64,000 nucleotides of DNA from Struthidea cinerea (GCA_013397865.1 VZTI01001183.1:11838-75837), one strand, 5' to 3'; shown: positions 1 through 11,613, numbered from the stretch's first letter. The notes: generated from the letters alone by a model not told the origin. Numbers and translations are program-made.

Positions 1-163
1 CCACACGGCCCCCATGCAGCCGCTGCGCCGTCGGCCCGCCCCGGCCCGCCCCTTCCGCCGCGCCGGCCGCCGGCCCTTTCCGCCAGCTCCTCCGCCACCA
101 TGAGCTCCCTCACGGAGCTCGCCTCGTGGTCCTTTCGCGGACCTCCCCCCATGGGGCTCCCCT
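1..163. promoter_or_regulatory. CpG-rich edge, probable promoter of the neighbouring gene
   Basis: This stretch is extremely GC- and CpG-rich, with repeated GGCCCGCC/CCGGCC blocks, and the composition drops sharply further right. In human the gene after DDX21 is KIFBP in the same orientation, so the mirrored position of its 5' end would be here on the minus strand. I see no recognisable KIFBP coding sequence. A Kozak-like GCCACCATG at 94-102 on the plus strand opens an ORF, but that ORF runs into the LTR-like block and resembles nothing I know. The promoter role is inferred from composition and synteny. Confidence 0.4.
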
Positions 164-465
164 TGTTGCCCACAAACCCGGGCTCGTTCCCCGGTGTGCA
201 ACAAGCCAATAATGACACACTCGAGAGAGACCTTATCGATTTGAGAGCTGCGCAAGCCCGGGTGCTCGGTGGTGTTGCACAAGTATAGCACCACCGTCGG
301 GCTTCTCGTGCCATTATTCATACACAGAAATTCAGAGTTAGGAGAGTGCCCAGCATAGCCCCTCTATAGGGATTGGTTCGTGTTTTCCATACAAATTCGG
401 TAATCCCAGCTAAATTCTGCACATGCTCAGGAGAAGGGTCTTGACCCCCCTAAGTAGGCATTTTT
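164..465 (-). mobile_element. LTR-like block, probable solo LTR of an endogenous retrovirus
   Basis: Read on the minus strand this block ends in GGGCAACA, the mirror of a TGTTGCCC start at 164-171 on the plus strand, as expected for an LTR terminus. It has an AATAAT poly(A)-like motif, a CTATAG element and a GC-rich tail like a U5 region. No primer-binding site or gag-like sequence adjoins it, so it would be a solo copy. The outer edge near 465 is uncertain and I found no clear target-site duplication. The family was not identified. Confidence 0.45.
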
Positions 466-1040
466 CTAACCTGCAGCCGTGATTTTTAGTTATAATACTA
501 AAACATAATTCACCCATAGGATATGTGGTCCATGAGCATTTTGCCAGCTCAGAAATGTATACATACACATACATCAACATACTGATTTACTTCATCCTTA
601 AAGCTTGTTAGTTCCAGGATGTCCTTGAGTAAGGGCTGCTGTTACCTGTTGCACTGATTAGGCTTGAAAATGTACAAAGATCTTACACTGAAGAAATAAT
701 CTTGACATATTCCACCTTTTGCAACACCCTCATGGGGTTATTTATGAATCTCCCTCACAGTTCTGCCTCCTCAGGGTTCCTCTTAAGGGGGCTTCCCCTC
801 ATGTTTTGGAAACTGTCTTTCCTACCCCCATTGTATAAGGAGTCACAATTTGGGACAGAAACTAAAAGCCAGTTAAGTTTTAGGGAAAGAAGAGTTTCAT
901 TCCAATTCCACAAAATAAAAAACCAATAGGATTTATTTTTCTTTCAGTGGCTCCTGCTGCCATGCTCCCCAATCTGGCACCTTCCCACATCTCCACCAAA
1001 ATACTGCTTCAAATATGTGACAACAAAATATGAAGTTGTA
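466..1040. other. Gap between the LTR-like block and the DDX21 3' end
   Basis: No gene is recognisable here. The sequence is AT-rich and unremarkable. A minus-strand AATAAA at 932-937 could be an alternative, more distal poly(A) signal for DDX21. Confidence 0.4.
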
Positions 1041-1048
1041 AAATAATA

Positions 1049-1054
1049 TTTAAT
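1049..1054 (-). terminator. Candidate DDX21 poly(A) signal (ATTAAA)
   Basis: Minus-strand ATTAAA lies about 350 nt downstream of the DDX21 stop codon at 1407. A canonical AATAAA follows further on at 932-937. Which one is used cannot be told from sequence alone. Confidence 0.35.
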
Positions 1055-1406
1055 TTTATCAGAAAATGTACAGGGTTGAGCAGCAATTCAGATCTATATA
1101 TTATACAGTGAACCAGGCTACAGTTTTGAACGCAACAGACATATTATGGAAAGATTCAAGGAGCAATATGAGAAACAAAAGAAACAATTCATTTTTTCTT
1201 GCGGATTTTTGGCATTTTTTTTCTTTGCACTTTTTTTTTTAAATGAACAGAACCTTGTTTATGAGCAAAGTAGTACTGACCAAAAAAAAAAAATATCTTA
1301 ATGAAGTATTTTCCCCAATGGTACAAACACACAGAAACAGCCTAGTGTAATGTAATATAAAACACTTCAGTCCCATTTTTTTCTCACTTCTGGATTGTTG
1401 TTGAAG

Positions 1407-1622
1407 TTAATGTTCAAACGCTCTGCTGAAACTTCGTTTCTGGCCCCTGCTCCTGAATCTGTTTCTACCAGAGCCACCACGCCGACCGTTCCTGGAGCTT
1501 GAGAAGCTTCGGCCATTTCCTCCACCACCTCCGCCTCCTCCTCCTCCTCGTATGGATTCTACCAACTCTGGTAATTCAGTTGCCACACACAAACGCCAGT
1601 GTTTTGAATCTTCCCATCTTGC
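1407..1622 (-). CDS. DDX21: DDX21 last exon: GUCT end and Gly/Arg tail
   Basis: The exon is 216 nt including the stop. It starts ARWEDSKHWRLCVATELPEL, then has an uninterrupted run of ten glycines and an Arg/Gly/Ser-rich tail ending RGQKRSFSRAFEH. The FRGQ-type repeats I remember from the mammalian DDX21 tail are absent. Confidence 0.92.
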   Translation of the reverse strand, partial: ARWEDSKHWRLCVATELPELVESIRGGGGGGGGGGNGRSFSSSRNGRRGGSGRNRFRSRGQKRSFSRAFEH

Positions 1623-4600
1623 CTATTGGAATGAAGTCAGACATAGCAAGTTAAATTCTAGAAATACAAATACAGAGTATGTAATAATTATTAAATTTGC
1701 TCAACTGAAAGGTAAAATCGTGAGCTGATCTATGGGATTCAAGCTTCTAACCGAAGGGATCAATAATTTTGGCATGGTAATACTAATGCTGCCAAGCAAA
1801 AACCTGAATTCACTTTTCTGTGAAGAGAATTCTGGGTGAAAACAGAATAGAGAAAAAGGGAATAAAGCTTGCTGCCTACAAAGATGAATCCAGCACCACT
1901 TTTCTCAGTGCAAAAGTAGTTTCAAGTTATAGACTTTTGGTCACAGGCGAATGCCTTAGAAAAGAAACACTGTGCTGATTCTGTTCTTCAGTTCCTTCCA
2001 AGCCATCCCTTTTGCCACTAAGAAAGGCAGAATAAAGGCTACATAATGTTTTCAGTCTAACCCAGTCCAGCCAGTTTCATCTCCAGCCTGCTGTACCCAG
2101 AATTTGCCATGAACATACCTCTATTTCTTTGTGGTCTGCCACAGGAACGTCAAAGCACACACCCTGAAAAGAAAGAATAATTTTAATCCATACAAGTCAA
2201 GCATTTTAAATGATTGCAATTAAAAACAACAGAGCCCACCAATCTACACCTGACAGAGAGGTAATATCAGGACTGACTGTCCTAAGAAATGCTTTTCTGT
2301 TTTGTCATCAAGGCACAGTTAACAGGCTTCATACCTTTTACCTGTTCTGCTATCCCCATAAGCCATGCATTATCCTACCTCCTGAGCATGTCAGCAGAGC
2401 CCTAAGCACTAAAATAACAGATTGAGGCCCACCATCAACAGTGCCTGGAACAGAGAAAAAGACCAAATAGCTCCCCTGACAATTGCTAAGAAAAGGCTGC
2501 AATCAGAAGAGCCCAGTATCAAAAACACAAAACAAAAACTTACCATTTTTCCCTTGAGGAAACACATTCTGTTCACCTTCCGATCAACATCATCACCCAA
2601 AACTTCTCGCAGTCTTCGCCAGGCATAGCTCATATTGTTTATTTCTTCAGAACAGCGTAGTATCATTGTAACAAATCCCTAAAAAGAGATGGGGCATGTT
2701 CCACTCAGTCAGAGGAATAAGCTTCAGCACATATATTGGACAGGAGAAACCTGCCAATTTACAGTTTATTGACTAAATCTTCAAGTCGGTACTGTTACAG
2801 GGCATCAAGTATCTTTACAGCCACTATATTGTTGCTTTTAACAAAATCAGTATTTTCTAGAGGCTTAAGTATAGCTCTCAAACAAAATGGTCAGGAGATA
2901 AATAATTCTCTGTTTAGACAACACAGAGGTGTGGTTCTTCTTCCAGTTTCAAGACAAGCATTAAGCCATACACCCTTCCTTACCGCATCCGAGTTCAGCA
3001 GTGAGCGCTGTTCGATGGAAGTAGCGCCCGAAATATGGGCCAGAGCTGCAGCCAGAGCATTAACTGGTCCCTTTTCTTTTATTAGCAACTGAGCAGATTC
3101 TCTGAAATACTCAATAGCAGTCTGAGGAACAGAATCCAGGCACCTAAGTAATTAAAGCAAAAAATTAAACAATTTATACACCAATATTTACTAGGCTCTG
3201 GAATAGAAAAAAACCACAGTAGTCCAAGATTTCAACAGTGTTCAGAAAGTTCAAAGAGACAGCAAAGAATAATTCAAACAGTCCTTCTGAATTAGGAAGG
3301 CAGGAAGATACAGCAGGGCTTGAGTCCCCAAACACACCTCATGGCATCTTTGCTGGAAGCCTTAATTATGTCTGTTGCAGTAGGAACACCAACGCGCTTG
3401 AATGTAATGCCCTGAAATTTAAAAGGCAAAAGACAAATAAAAATTGCAGACCATAAATAATTCAGTTCTAAAGAAGCAGCATTGAACTCCAACAGAACAA
3501 GCATTAAAGTCTGTCATTTTTCTTCTTATTTTCACCTTTTAATTTCCAATTTTTCCTAGTGAAAATTGCAAGGTTAAGCTTACAGGAAAATGGGTAGCAC
3601 TTAGAAGGCTTTTATGTACCAGGTCAGTTTAAATGTTTCATTGACCTTAAACTGAAAACAGAAACCATTTTGGCAGATTCCTGGGGAAAATAGAGTCCTA
3701 CAAATTCTAAATTACTACTTTTAGTCTGATAGATTTGGATTTAAGTACAAATTACAGAGCCTTAGTCTAAATGTAACTCTGTTTCATGTGCCAGGAATAA
3801 ACCATCTCATCCCAACCGCATACTTAATTGTCAAGGAAACTACCATATGGAACACTACACGAAGTGCAAAAATGCAAGTAACAGTTCTCAGTAGAGCTGC
3901 ACATATGCACATCACTGGTCAGATGATAACCAGGGTGAAAACTACACTGAAATACTGCAAGTTATTTCTCATTTCCACAAGGACAACCTTACTGGCATTT
4001 GCTGAAGATTCTCACTGGGCATGAGAATCTTCAGTGCTCTCACTGCTCCACAGTAACCGACAGTGCACCCACCCTCCTCAAGACACCTGAATCTCCTCTG
4101 GGTGCTTTATAAACAACATTCTGTACTTGAAGAAATTAGAGTCTTGCAATTAGAAGAAAACGGTACTTTACCGCTTTTTGTTCCACATGTCTTAACTGAT
4201 ATTCTTCCTTTCTCTGATAAAAACAGATACAGATCCCAGTCCGCCCAGCTCGACCTGTGCGTCCAGAACGATGGATATAAGACTCCACATCCTTCAGAAA
4301 AAGAGAGCCTTATGAGTTACCTAATTCATTGTAATTTGATCGATTCATTGCATCCATGTAACTTGTAGAAGCCATTACAGTTAAGCCTGAACAGTGCACA
4401 GTAACTGCATCAGAGGATTAAATTAGAAAACATTATTTCACTAATATCAAGCAAATACGCTTTTCCATAATCCTCTAAAAATCATGGTTTGAAAGCCAGA
4501 GCCATAACTTTTCTTTATGCATCACCACACATTTGAAGTGTGTATTTCTCTACAACAATCCCACTCACCCTCCTGCACATCCACTTGAGCGTGGTTACTG

Positions 4601-7600
4601 CGGTATTAATAGCGTATTCACTGAAACATTACATTGTTTCTTTAAACGCTCCTAATTTCAACCACTGTTCTCACTGTTGTGGTCCATAGCTCACATTCAC
4701 CCCCACTTAAGAGAATCATTCTTCTCACTGCTTCCAGTCTTGCAATCACCGCACCTGGCTTCAAAGGGGGAGGCTTTGAACAGCCTCATAAGGAGACATT
4801 TTAAGGAAATCATCTTTAAACATACTAGGGGCTGACACACATTCAAAAAGTCCCCTAAGAAACTACTTCTACATATCTGGACGTTCCTCCCCCTTAAGCA
4901 CAATGCTGATGAACTCTGTGTGGTCAATACCATCACCCGATAGCACACACTACTTGAAAACAAGACTACAGATTATTACAAGACATCCAACGTAACGGTC
5001 TCCTACCTTTGGTGGTGAGCTTTGTACAACCAGGTCAACTTCTGGGATATCTAAACCACGGGCAGCCACATTGGTTGCAACCAGAACTTTAAATGAACCA
5101 TTTCTAAAACCCTTCAGTGTGATCTCTCTTTGCTTCTGAGGAATGTCACCATGCAACGATTGGCAATCCTGGAAAACAGTATTATTTTAGAACTGTACCA
5201 AAATCCAATACAGTGCTCCATTTTATGGTCAGTTTCAGGTATAACATCTTGGCATTTGATAGGTACCATATGGCAAGATACAGAAGACGAACTGAATTAT
5301 TCAAATTTATATTTTAGGTGTTTTACAACATGTACTCAGTAATTCTTATTAATATACCTCAAAGGCCTTTAACAGTGGTAGGAAAACAGAACTGCAATGT
5401 GTGTCTTAGCTCTACATCTAATTTCTGTGACATATGAAAACTTTGCCGTAATTTGCCATTCACACCATCTATGCAATGCTTGGCTGTTTCAAAATAGAAA
5501 TCTACAACTTTTGTTTCATGTCCAGGAGAGAGTAAAATCCTATCTGACCACACACAAAAGCCTCTCTCTTTAAAACTGTCTCTTTAAAACTTACTCAGCA
5601 TAGGTCTGGTATCAACATAGGGTTGATACATCTCTGACAGGTTTTGTTACTTAAAACCCATGATAAAATACCTGTTTGATTGAAGCATTCAGAGCCAGTT
5701 CATTTGCCTCCTTTTTGGTCTCACAGAAGACAATGGTCCTCCCGTGGCTGCCACTGTAGACCTGAATGACATCTCCAATAACTGCAGCTCTCTGAGACCA
5801 GTGACACTCTATTGCCAAATGCTATGGAAAAGAATTCCAGTGATTAGCCTGTGTAAAGTTAAGATCCTTTTAAAATACATTTGGAACTCTTAAACACAGA
5901 AATAGTAAAGACAGTTCCCTGATGGGGAAAATGTGCTAACTCACGATCCTGGAACATACAAAATCCATAAAGCTCTTATGCTCACCACAACTAGACTTAT
6001 GTTCAGCAAAATAATCACAGTAAGAGGAAGTCAGGCTTCTAGCATACATGCTGTGGTATTTACTGCACAGCAAGCAAAGGCCTACTGAGGTGAGATACTA
6101 CAGCAAGTTTGAAAAAAGTATCCTGTATACAGGAATAGCAGAAGTCGACTGTGATGTCCATGAACATTTAAAAGCAGCAGGCTGATGTTAATGTGTGCCT
6201 TTTGCTTCCAACTTGGATAAATTCAGATACTTCTTTTCTCTGAAAACCCACAAAACTGACAAGAAAAGCCTCTCTCTAGCTGTGATGTGAGAAAACAGAT
6301 CCTAAACCCAGAAACAGCTTCACTAGCTGTAATGCCTTACGCTTAGAAAAAAAAATTCTCAAAACAACTTCCAACATCAGTGTGACAATGCACCTTAGGA
6401 AGATAGGAGCTTTTGTAGCATAAAAGAAAAGGGAAAAAGCCTGAAAATGTTTCACATGAGATTACTCACTTCTACTGTTGTAGCAGCCTTCTGAGTTCTT
6501 TTCCCAATAAGGTCAATCTGTTCATATCTGGACTTCATGTATTTCTTAGCCACATCATACACCCAGTGTGGGCAAGTTGCAGAAAACAACAGCGTCTGGG
6601 GATTGTCTTCAGAATCTGAAAAAAAAAACCAGAACAATGCTTCACAAACTTCATACATTTCACCTAACAAATGTCCACAAGTTGATTATATGGGTGATTA
6701 AAAATGAGTTTAAATATCAGTACATAACATAAAGAAGGCAATTGAGCTTTTTTAATTTATGCATTTATGCATTACCAACACCTGGAGTAAAAAATATTCT
6801 AGAAAGTCTAAATAATTTCAAGATTATGAAAAAATTACTATGGCCAAAAAATCCAATCTGTTTTCAAGCAGTGATAGAAGTAAAAAAGCTTATTTGTTTT
6901 AATTTGAAGAAGTCCAAGCACAACTTGAAGATAGGTGTCAAAGACAGACCCCTAGGTACTGAATTTCAAGCTTTGCAAAAGTTCTGTGAATGAATCCCAA
7001 GATCACAATATATAATATTCAGTCATTTCTAAACAAAGTCACTTTATACCTGAATTTTAGCAAACTAAATTATTACTAATAATTCCTACTATTTGTTTAA
7101 ATATTGAGATTACCCTTCTTGTATGCAACTCGTAAAATGTCTTCCACTTGCTCAGCAAATCCCATGTCCAGCATCTGGTCAACTTCATCAAGTACAACAT
7201 GTTTCACCTTGGTAAGGTCCAGCTTGCCATTCTGCAGGTGGTCTTTGATTCGACCAGGTGTCCCAACCAAAATGTCAATGCCACTTCTCATGAGATCAGC
7301 TGGTGAACAGGGAAGAGAAGAGTTAGCAGTGAACTAGGGAGCAGTAACACATGGTAATAATGAAACAGCTTCTTAAACCATTCCTAAGTACTCTCCTTAC
7401 AAAAGTGAGAACAAATGATGAACAGGAAGAAAAAATCTGGAACAAAAAAAGTAAGGTAGAATTCTACCTCTCTTCATGAAGGAAAAAAAAAAAAATTACC
7501 TCCCTTCCCTGTCTCCATGATTTAAAGTAGCAAGGATGAGCTTCTTTTACTATTCTTTAGAAATAGGTAGCTCTTCCCAAATTATCTACTTTAACTGGAA

Positions 7601-10600
7601 ATTCTTTAAAATAAGTATCCAAATTGCAGAAATCAACTCCTTCCTGAGGTTCTGCAGTGGAAAAAAATCATCTCTAATGTCTCAAGATGTATCACGATGG
7701 AAGAGCTCATTCTCATTCCTTGTTTACAACCACCCAGACAGTAAATTATGCTGTCACAACAATTTCTTCTCCACTTCACAGATCCTCTATGTATCCCTTA
7801 TCACATGAAAAAACACATACCCACTCACAGCTTTAAGATTAAACTTTTTTAAAGAAAATGGGTTTACAAGAACCTAAACCCAAATACAGGTGATACACAC
7901 AGTATACTCTGTTTCACTTTAATTTAAGGTACATGAGTAGATAAGCAACACCAGGAATATAACTGAGAGCCACAGCTATTTATCTCCATAAGAAGATACA
8001 TTTTGAGCTGCTGGATTTCCCATGAATGGTCTCCAGCTCTTGAGCTGTAAGTGTCTGTTTGGAAAGACCCAACTGCATTTCTTAAATATGGGAGTCAATC
8101 AATATTTCAATTATTAGCCCTAAGAGTCACCTACTTTGTCCATTATAGGGAGTTCCTCCATAAAAACAAGCTACTGTCAGCTTCCTTGTGATGTCCTTGA
8201 AATCTTTGGCAACCTGATTTGCCAGCTCTCTTGTTGGACAAAGAACTAGAACCTGGATAGAAAAAAGACAAAACAGATATTTTCTCAGCATGGCTTCTGC
8301 CTAGAAACCACTAAACTTCTGATCATTAATTTAGATCTGATCCTTTGTAAAAATTTTTTTTTAAAAGCTGTTTTAAATAATTATCTAAGCAAAGGCTGGA
8401 GAAACACACTGCTTAAGTCTCTTATAACATCATTAAACTCCTTCAACATACACTCATTTAGGACAGGCTAACTTCTTTTTAAACAGGATAGGAGAGACTT
8501 ATATTTTATTTAATTTTAGCTCCTGAACAGATCAGCTACAAGTTTTCTTCTACATGTGCATATGCTGTTTGAATACAAGACTGAAAGATGTGGGTAACAA
8601 AAGGTTTTTGCACCTGCTCAGTAACGCTTCACAGTCCTGTGAGAAGGTGTAAGGAAGAGCTATCAGCTGTCTCTCGGCTTTCCTGTGGCTCAGGGAAACA
8701 TATGTTCAGTCTGCAGTGCTGCTGTGCTAATCTATATCCCTGCAGAGGCAACCAAGGAACCATCCTCTCTTCCAGCACACAGCTTCCCCGCAGGCAGGTT
8801 AACCAACTGCGTTTAAAATGTGATTGAAGCACTGCTCTCCAACCTGGCATCAGTTGCTTCACAAAAGGAACCTTAAAATCCTTATCCTGTTACCTCTTTC
8901 AACATTAAAACCCCTTACCAAAAAGCAAGCAGTAGTGTATTACGGTAGAGAGAGGCCTGGAATCTTTTATAAGGCTTACGACTCCCTTGAAGAAGGCTTT
9001 TCCTTCTCCAAAAGACTGTGCCAAATCTAGAGACAGAGTTCCCAGTCAGCCAAGCAATGTGATGGGCAGATGCATATAAAACTGCTAGTACTAGTTTTGG
9101 AATGCACTTCAGGCAATCTATGAGATGGCTGACAAGATTAAACAAACTGACAAAAATTATTAATGAGGACATGCTGAGCTTTGGCCTATCTAGTTTTTTT
9201 GGAGGCATCGTAAGAATTCAGTGAAAAACCACACGTGGTATTCCTTAGCAGAATGAACACAGCTCATAATGAATCCGCATTCTCTGGAGCAGAAGCTTCA
9301 ACAGTTGGTGGTGCTCCTAGTGAAAACTCAGTCTATTTTTAAAACCTCCCACTGTTTACATGTTTTAGAAAGAAACATGTTTAAGTAGACAGCTTTTATC
9401 AAACTGTCAAGTTACAATTAGTAAGTAATCTGTTAGCAATTTGGGGGAAAAACAAGCATCCAGTAGCCACTGGCCCTGAACAGGGAACGTGACTGAGCAA
9501 AATTAAATAGGAACACGTTGAACACCTGTAGTTTTGGTCTCCCTGTGGCAGAAAAAGGAACTGACAAGTGGATAGCTCTGTTGTGCTCTTCACTCTTCAT
9601 CAGAGGCTGGGAGGTAGCACAGGACGCAGCTTTCAAATCACCTTTAATGTGGGTTAGCTTACCCCTGCACAGACCTGAAGAGCTTCTCTAGCAGCTGAAA
9701 AACCTGAATCATTTAGATGTAAGACAAAGCAACATCACCATTCTAGCCAGGCACAGTTACCTTTGGTGGACGGCCTCTTCTTCTTTCCTGTGACTCTCCC
9801 TGAAGCTTTTCAATTAAGGGAATAGCAAAAGAGAATGTTTTCCCAGTTCCAGTTCGTGCTTGAGCAATGACATCTTTGCCAGAATACACTGGGTTGAAGG
9901 TCTTCACTTGCACGGGGAACAGGTATGTCACTCCTCGAGCTGTGACGATTTCAAAAGATTTCCTTAATATGATCATTTTACAAGTGTTCTTTTATACTCT
10001 TCGGTGGAAATTATTCCGAGAATTTCCATCAACTCTAAAGTAAGACTGTATCATCACCTCCACTGATTTATTTGATCAGATGAGTCATCTGCAAAGAGTG
10101 CCCCGGGACTGTCCATTTTATTCTCCCACTTCACACCCCCAGACACAGTGCTAGCTAGGACAGAGAACGTTACTAGCCTTTATGAAAGACTTTCAGTACT
10201 GTGCCAACGTACCTCAAGATCCCTTCTATTCTTCTTTTAATTCATACTAAATTATGTGCAAACTAACGTCACAGGTATTAAATATAACTGGTTTTCCTTT
10301 ATTCACACCAAAAAACCCTTTAATTGAAAAATTCTCGCACATCTTTCCCCCCCCCCTTAGCTTATATCATTTAGAGTTTTACTGCAAAGGCTGAACTGGA
10401 CAACACTGCAAACAGGAAAGTCTGTGTTCAAAGGTGTATTTAGAGCAGGCAATCAATGTCTTCTGCACAGCATCCGTGCTTGTATAGGCACAAGCAGAGC
10501 ACATCTCAAAGCTTATTGATCGAGGGTGTTGAGCATAAAAACACGACAGAAATCAATGACATTCTATGGTCACACCTTGCCAAGAAACTTACCTTGAAGA

Positions 10601-11613
10601 AGCTGGACAGTTTCTTTGGAAATAGAAAAATTGGAGAAAGCACCCTCTTTCTGTTCTCCAGTCAACTCCTGTTAGGTAAACAATAACTCAGATAAGATTC
10701 CACGTGAATATCACATGACTGTCAGTAAATTCAAGGTAATTCAGCATAGCCACTGGTGTCATACTCTTCAGTGACAGTGTCACAGCTGCAGTTAAAGAGC
10801 CTTCTTTGTTTTACCTCCATATTTGAAACTTGGACAAAGTTAGCAGAAGTGATCTGTAGGTTAAGAGTGTTTCGTATCTAACGGCATAGTAAATCCAAAA
10901 CACTCAAACCAAAACTGAAAACTCTTCATTAGAATAGTAGAATATCATGATCTGGAAGGGATCCACAAGGATCACCAAGTCCAACTCCTGGCTCTGAACA
11001 GGACAACCCCAATAATCATATACACCTCATGATGCTGAATCATATTAAAGCTCCATCTCAGTGCAACTTGTCTGTCCGGCAACAGCTACCACAGCACCAG
11101 ACTGCTGAGTGAGGAAACCATGATGCACTGATCCAGCACTTCAGGACTTTCATAATTCAAAATTCTTCCAAATTCTTGGCAGACTGAATAATTCAAGAAC
11201 TTTAAATCTTGACAATTTACAGCACTTTGAACCGATTAGGAAGGGGGAAAAAGGGACAACCCATTCTAAATTTGGCCTTGTCACAATGCAGGAGTTAAAA
11301 ATTATAACACACCACTATAACTACAACCAGTCCTTAGCTTTACCTGATCCTGCTCGCTCTCACTTTCGCTCTCACTTGACGTTTCACTAGAACTACTGTG
11401 TCGGCTTCTGCGGGATGATCTGCTGCTAAAGGAAGACAATCTGGATTTCTCCAGGCTCTCCTCCTTCGCATGACCGTTTTGTTTACTGACACTCTTTGAT
11501 TTCTTGGGTTTCGGGGTATAACGCTCCTCATCCGATTCCTCACTTTCATCTGTCTGAGTCTTTCCCCTCTGAAACTTGTCCCGGCGTTCAGATTTCTTCT
11601 CCTTTTTTTCCTT
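1407..11613 (-). CDS. DDX21: DDX21-type nucleolar DEAD-box RNA helicase (first coding exon missing)
   Basis: This gene encodes an ATP-dependent RNA helicase of the nucleolar Gu family (DDX21/DDX50). In known members it acts in rRNA transcription and processing and unwinds RNA and R-loops. Join, minus strand: 11613-11344, 10668-10593, 9939-9761, 8252-8135, 7299-7114, 6615-6470, 5821-5672, 5168-5007, 4291-4172, 3411-3338, 3143-2984, 2678-2544, 2163-2119, 1622-1407. Every junction is GT-AG and keeps frame: 2037 nt, 678 codons plus stop. Visible in order are a charged Ser-rich N-terminus, Q motif, GTGKT (I), PTRELA (Ia), TPGR (Ib), DEVD (II), SAT (III), ARGLD (V), HRSGRTGRAG (VI), the GUCT domain and a Gly/Arg tail. 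DEVD in place of DEAD is normal for Gu helicases. Residues agree partly with human DDX21 and partly with DDX50. The core and the C-terminal GQKRSFS favour DDX21, while the N-terminal exon looks more like DDX50. Exon 1 is probably in the N run at 11934-12149. Confidence 0.92.
2119..2163 (-). CDS. DDX21: DDX21 exon: GUCT domain, 15-codon exon
   Basis: The exon is 45 nt and encodes GVCFDVPVADHKEIE, the conserved middle of GUCT. It is bounded by TTTTCAG and GAG|GTATGT and is too short to show as an independent open frame. Confidence 0.92.
2544..2678 (-). CDS. DDX21: DDX21 exon: GUCT domain, part 1
   Basis: The exon is 135 nt, phase 0. It encodes GFVTMILRCSEEINNMSYAW and RMCFLKGKM, the first part of the GUCT RNA-binding domain unique to DDX21/DDX50-type helicases. 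Confidence 0.93.
2984..3143 (-). CDS. DDX21: DDX21 exon: helical region before GUCT
   Basis: The exon is 160 nt. It encodes the conserved LAAALAHISGATS helix and RSLLNSDA. It is joined to its neighbours by clean GT-AG sites. Confidence 0.92.
3338..3411 (-). CDS. DDX21: DDX21 exon: linker to the GUCT domain
   Basis: The exon is 74 nt and encodes GITFKRVGVPTATDIIKASS, a mosaic of residues that differ between the mammalian paralogues. The first half is DDX50-like and the second DDX21-like. Confidence 0.9.
4002..4034. repeat. Perfect 13-bp hairpin in a DDX21 intron
   Basis: CTGAAGATTCTCA at 4002-4014 is followed by a 7-nt loop and its exact reverse complement at 4022-4034. It lies inside the intron between the motif VI exon and the next exon. 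The stem is too short for a usual microRNA precursor. Confidence 0.7.
4172..4291 (-). CDS. DDX21: DDX21 exon: motif VI
   Basis: The exon is 120 nt, phase 0. It encodes YIHRSGRTGRAGRTG (motif VI, arginine finger for ATP) and the end of RecA-like domain 2. Confidence 0.93.
5007..5168 (-). CDS. DDX21: DDX21 exon: motif V
   Basis: The exon is 162 nt, phase 0. It encodes LHGDIPQKQREITLKGFR and ATNVAARGLDIPEVDLV (motif V), nearly the same as human DDX21 as I remember it. Confidence 0.94.
5672..5821 (-). CDS. DDX21: DDX21 exon: start of RecA domain 2 (motif IV)
   Basis: The exon is 150 nt, phase 0 at both ends. It opens with HLAIECHWSQRAAVIGDV and contains GRTIVFCETKKEA, the motif IV region of RecA-like domain 2. 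Confidence 0.92.
6470..6615 (-). CDS. DDX21: DDX21 exon: motif III (SAT)
   Basis: The exon is 146 nt and encodes DNPQTLLFSATCPHW (motif III, coupling ATP hydrolysis to unwinding) and the end of RecA-like domain 1, closing with ATTVE before GTGAGT. Confidence 0.93.
7114..7299 (-). CDS. DDX21: DDX21 exon: motifs Ib and II (DEVD)
   Basis: The exon is 186 nt and encodes ILVGTPGRI (Ib) and HVVLDEVDQMLDMGF (motif II, Mg-ATP hydrolysis). DEVD in place of DEAD is characteristic of the Gu subfamily. Confidence 0.93.
8135..8252 (-). CDS. DDX21: DDX21 exon: motif Ia
   Basis: The exon is 118 nt and encodes VLVLCPTRELANQV (motif Ia, RNA backbone contact) and CFYGGTPY. The donor was placed at CAAA|GTAGGT, because the alternative GT four bases downstream would create a stop at the junction. 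Confidence 0.9.
9761..9939 (-). CDS. DDX21: DDX21 exon: Q motif and Walker A (motif I)
   Basis: The exon is 179 nt. It carries GVTYLFPVQ (Q motif) and AQARTGTGKT (motif I, ATP phosphate binding), then a basic linker ending in PPK. The true start is at 9939, not at the upstream in-frame ATG, which is intronic. Confidence 0.93.
10593..10668 (-). CDS. DDX21: DDX21 exon: start of the Q-motif region
   Basis: The exon is 76 nt and encodes EQKEGAFSNFSIS and the following helix, the segment just before the Q motif in DDX21 and DDX50. It is bounded by CCTAACAG and CAAG|GTAAG and leaves one base for the next codon. Confidence 0.9.
10930..11052 (-). mobile_element. CR1 LINE 3'-end fragment
   Basis: The plus strand reads TGGAAGGGATCCACAAGG and then AAGTCCAACTCCTGGCTCTG, a typical reverse view of the avian CR1 3' end, followed by ACAGGACAACCCCAA. 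The element points to the minus strand and sits in the intron after the first readable DDX21 exon. It is diverged and truncated. Confidence 0.8.
11344..11613 (-). CDS. DDX21: DDX21 second coding exon: charged, Ser-rich N-terminus
   Basis: The exon is 270 nt, phase 0 at both ends (acceptor TTGCCAG, donor CAG|GTAAAG). It encodes Lys/Glu runs, then a Ser/Arg block and a Ser/Glu acidic stretch. This is the low-complexity N-terminal tail of Gu helicases. It lacks the repeated Lys-rich blocks I remember in mammalian DDX21. Confidence 0.8.

Noticed and set aside
100..288. 62-codon plus-strand ORF with a good Kozak context
   Set aside because: It passes from CpG island into LTR-like sequence with no family resemblance, so it is probably fortuitous.
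10000..10075. GTGATGA motif in a DDX21 intron as a snoRNA box C
   Set aside because: No D box with a pairing terminal stem lies within normal snoRNA length.
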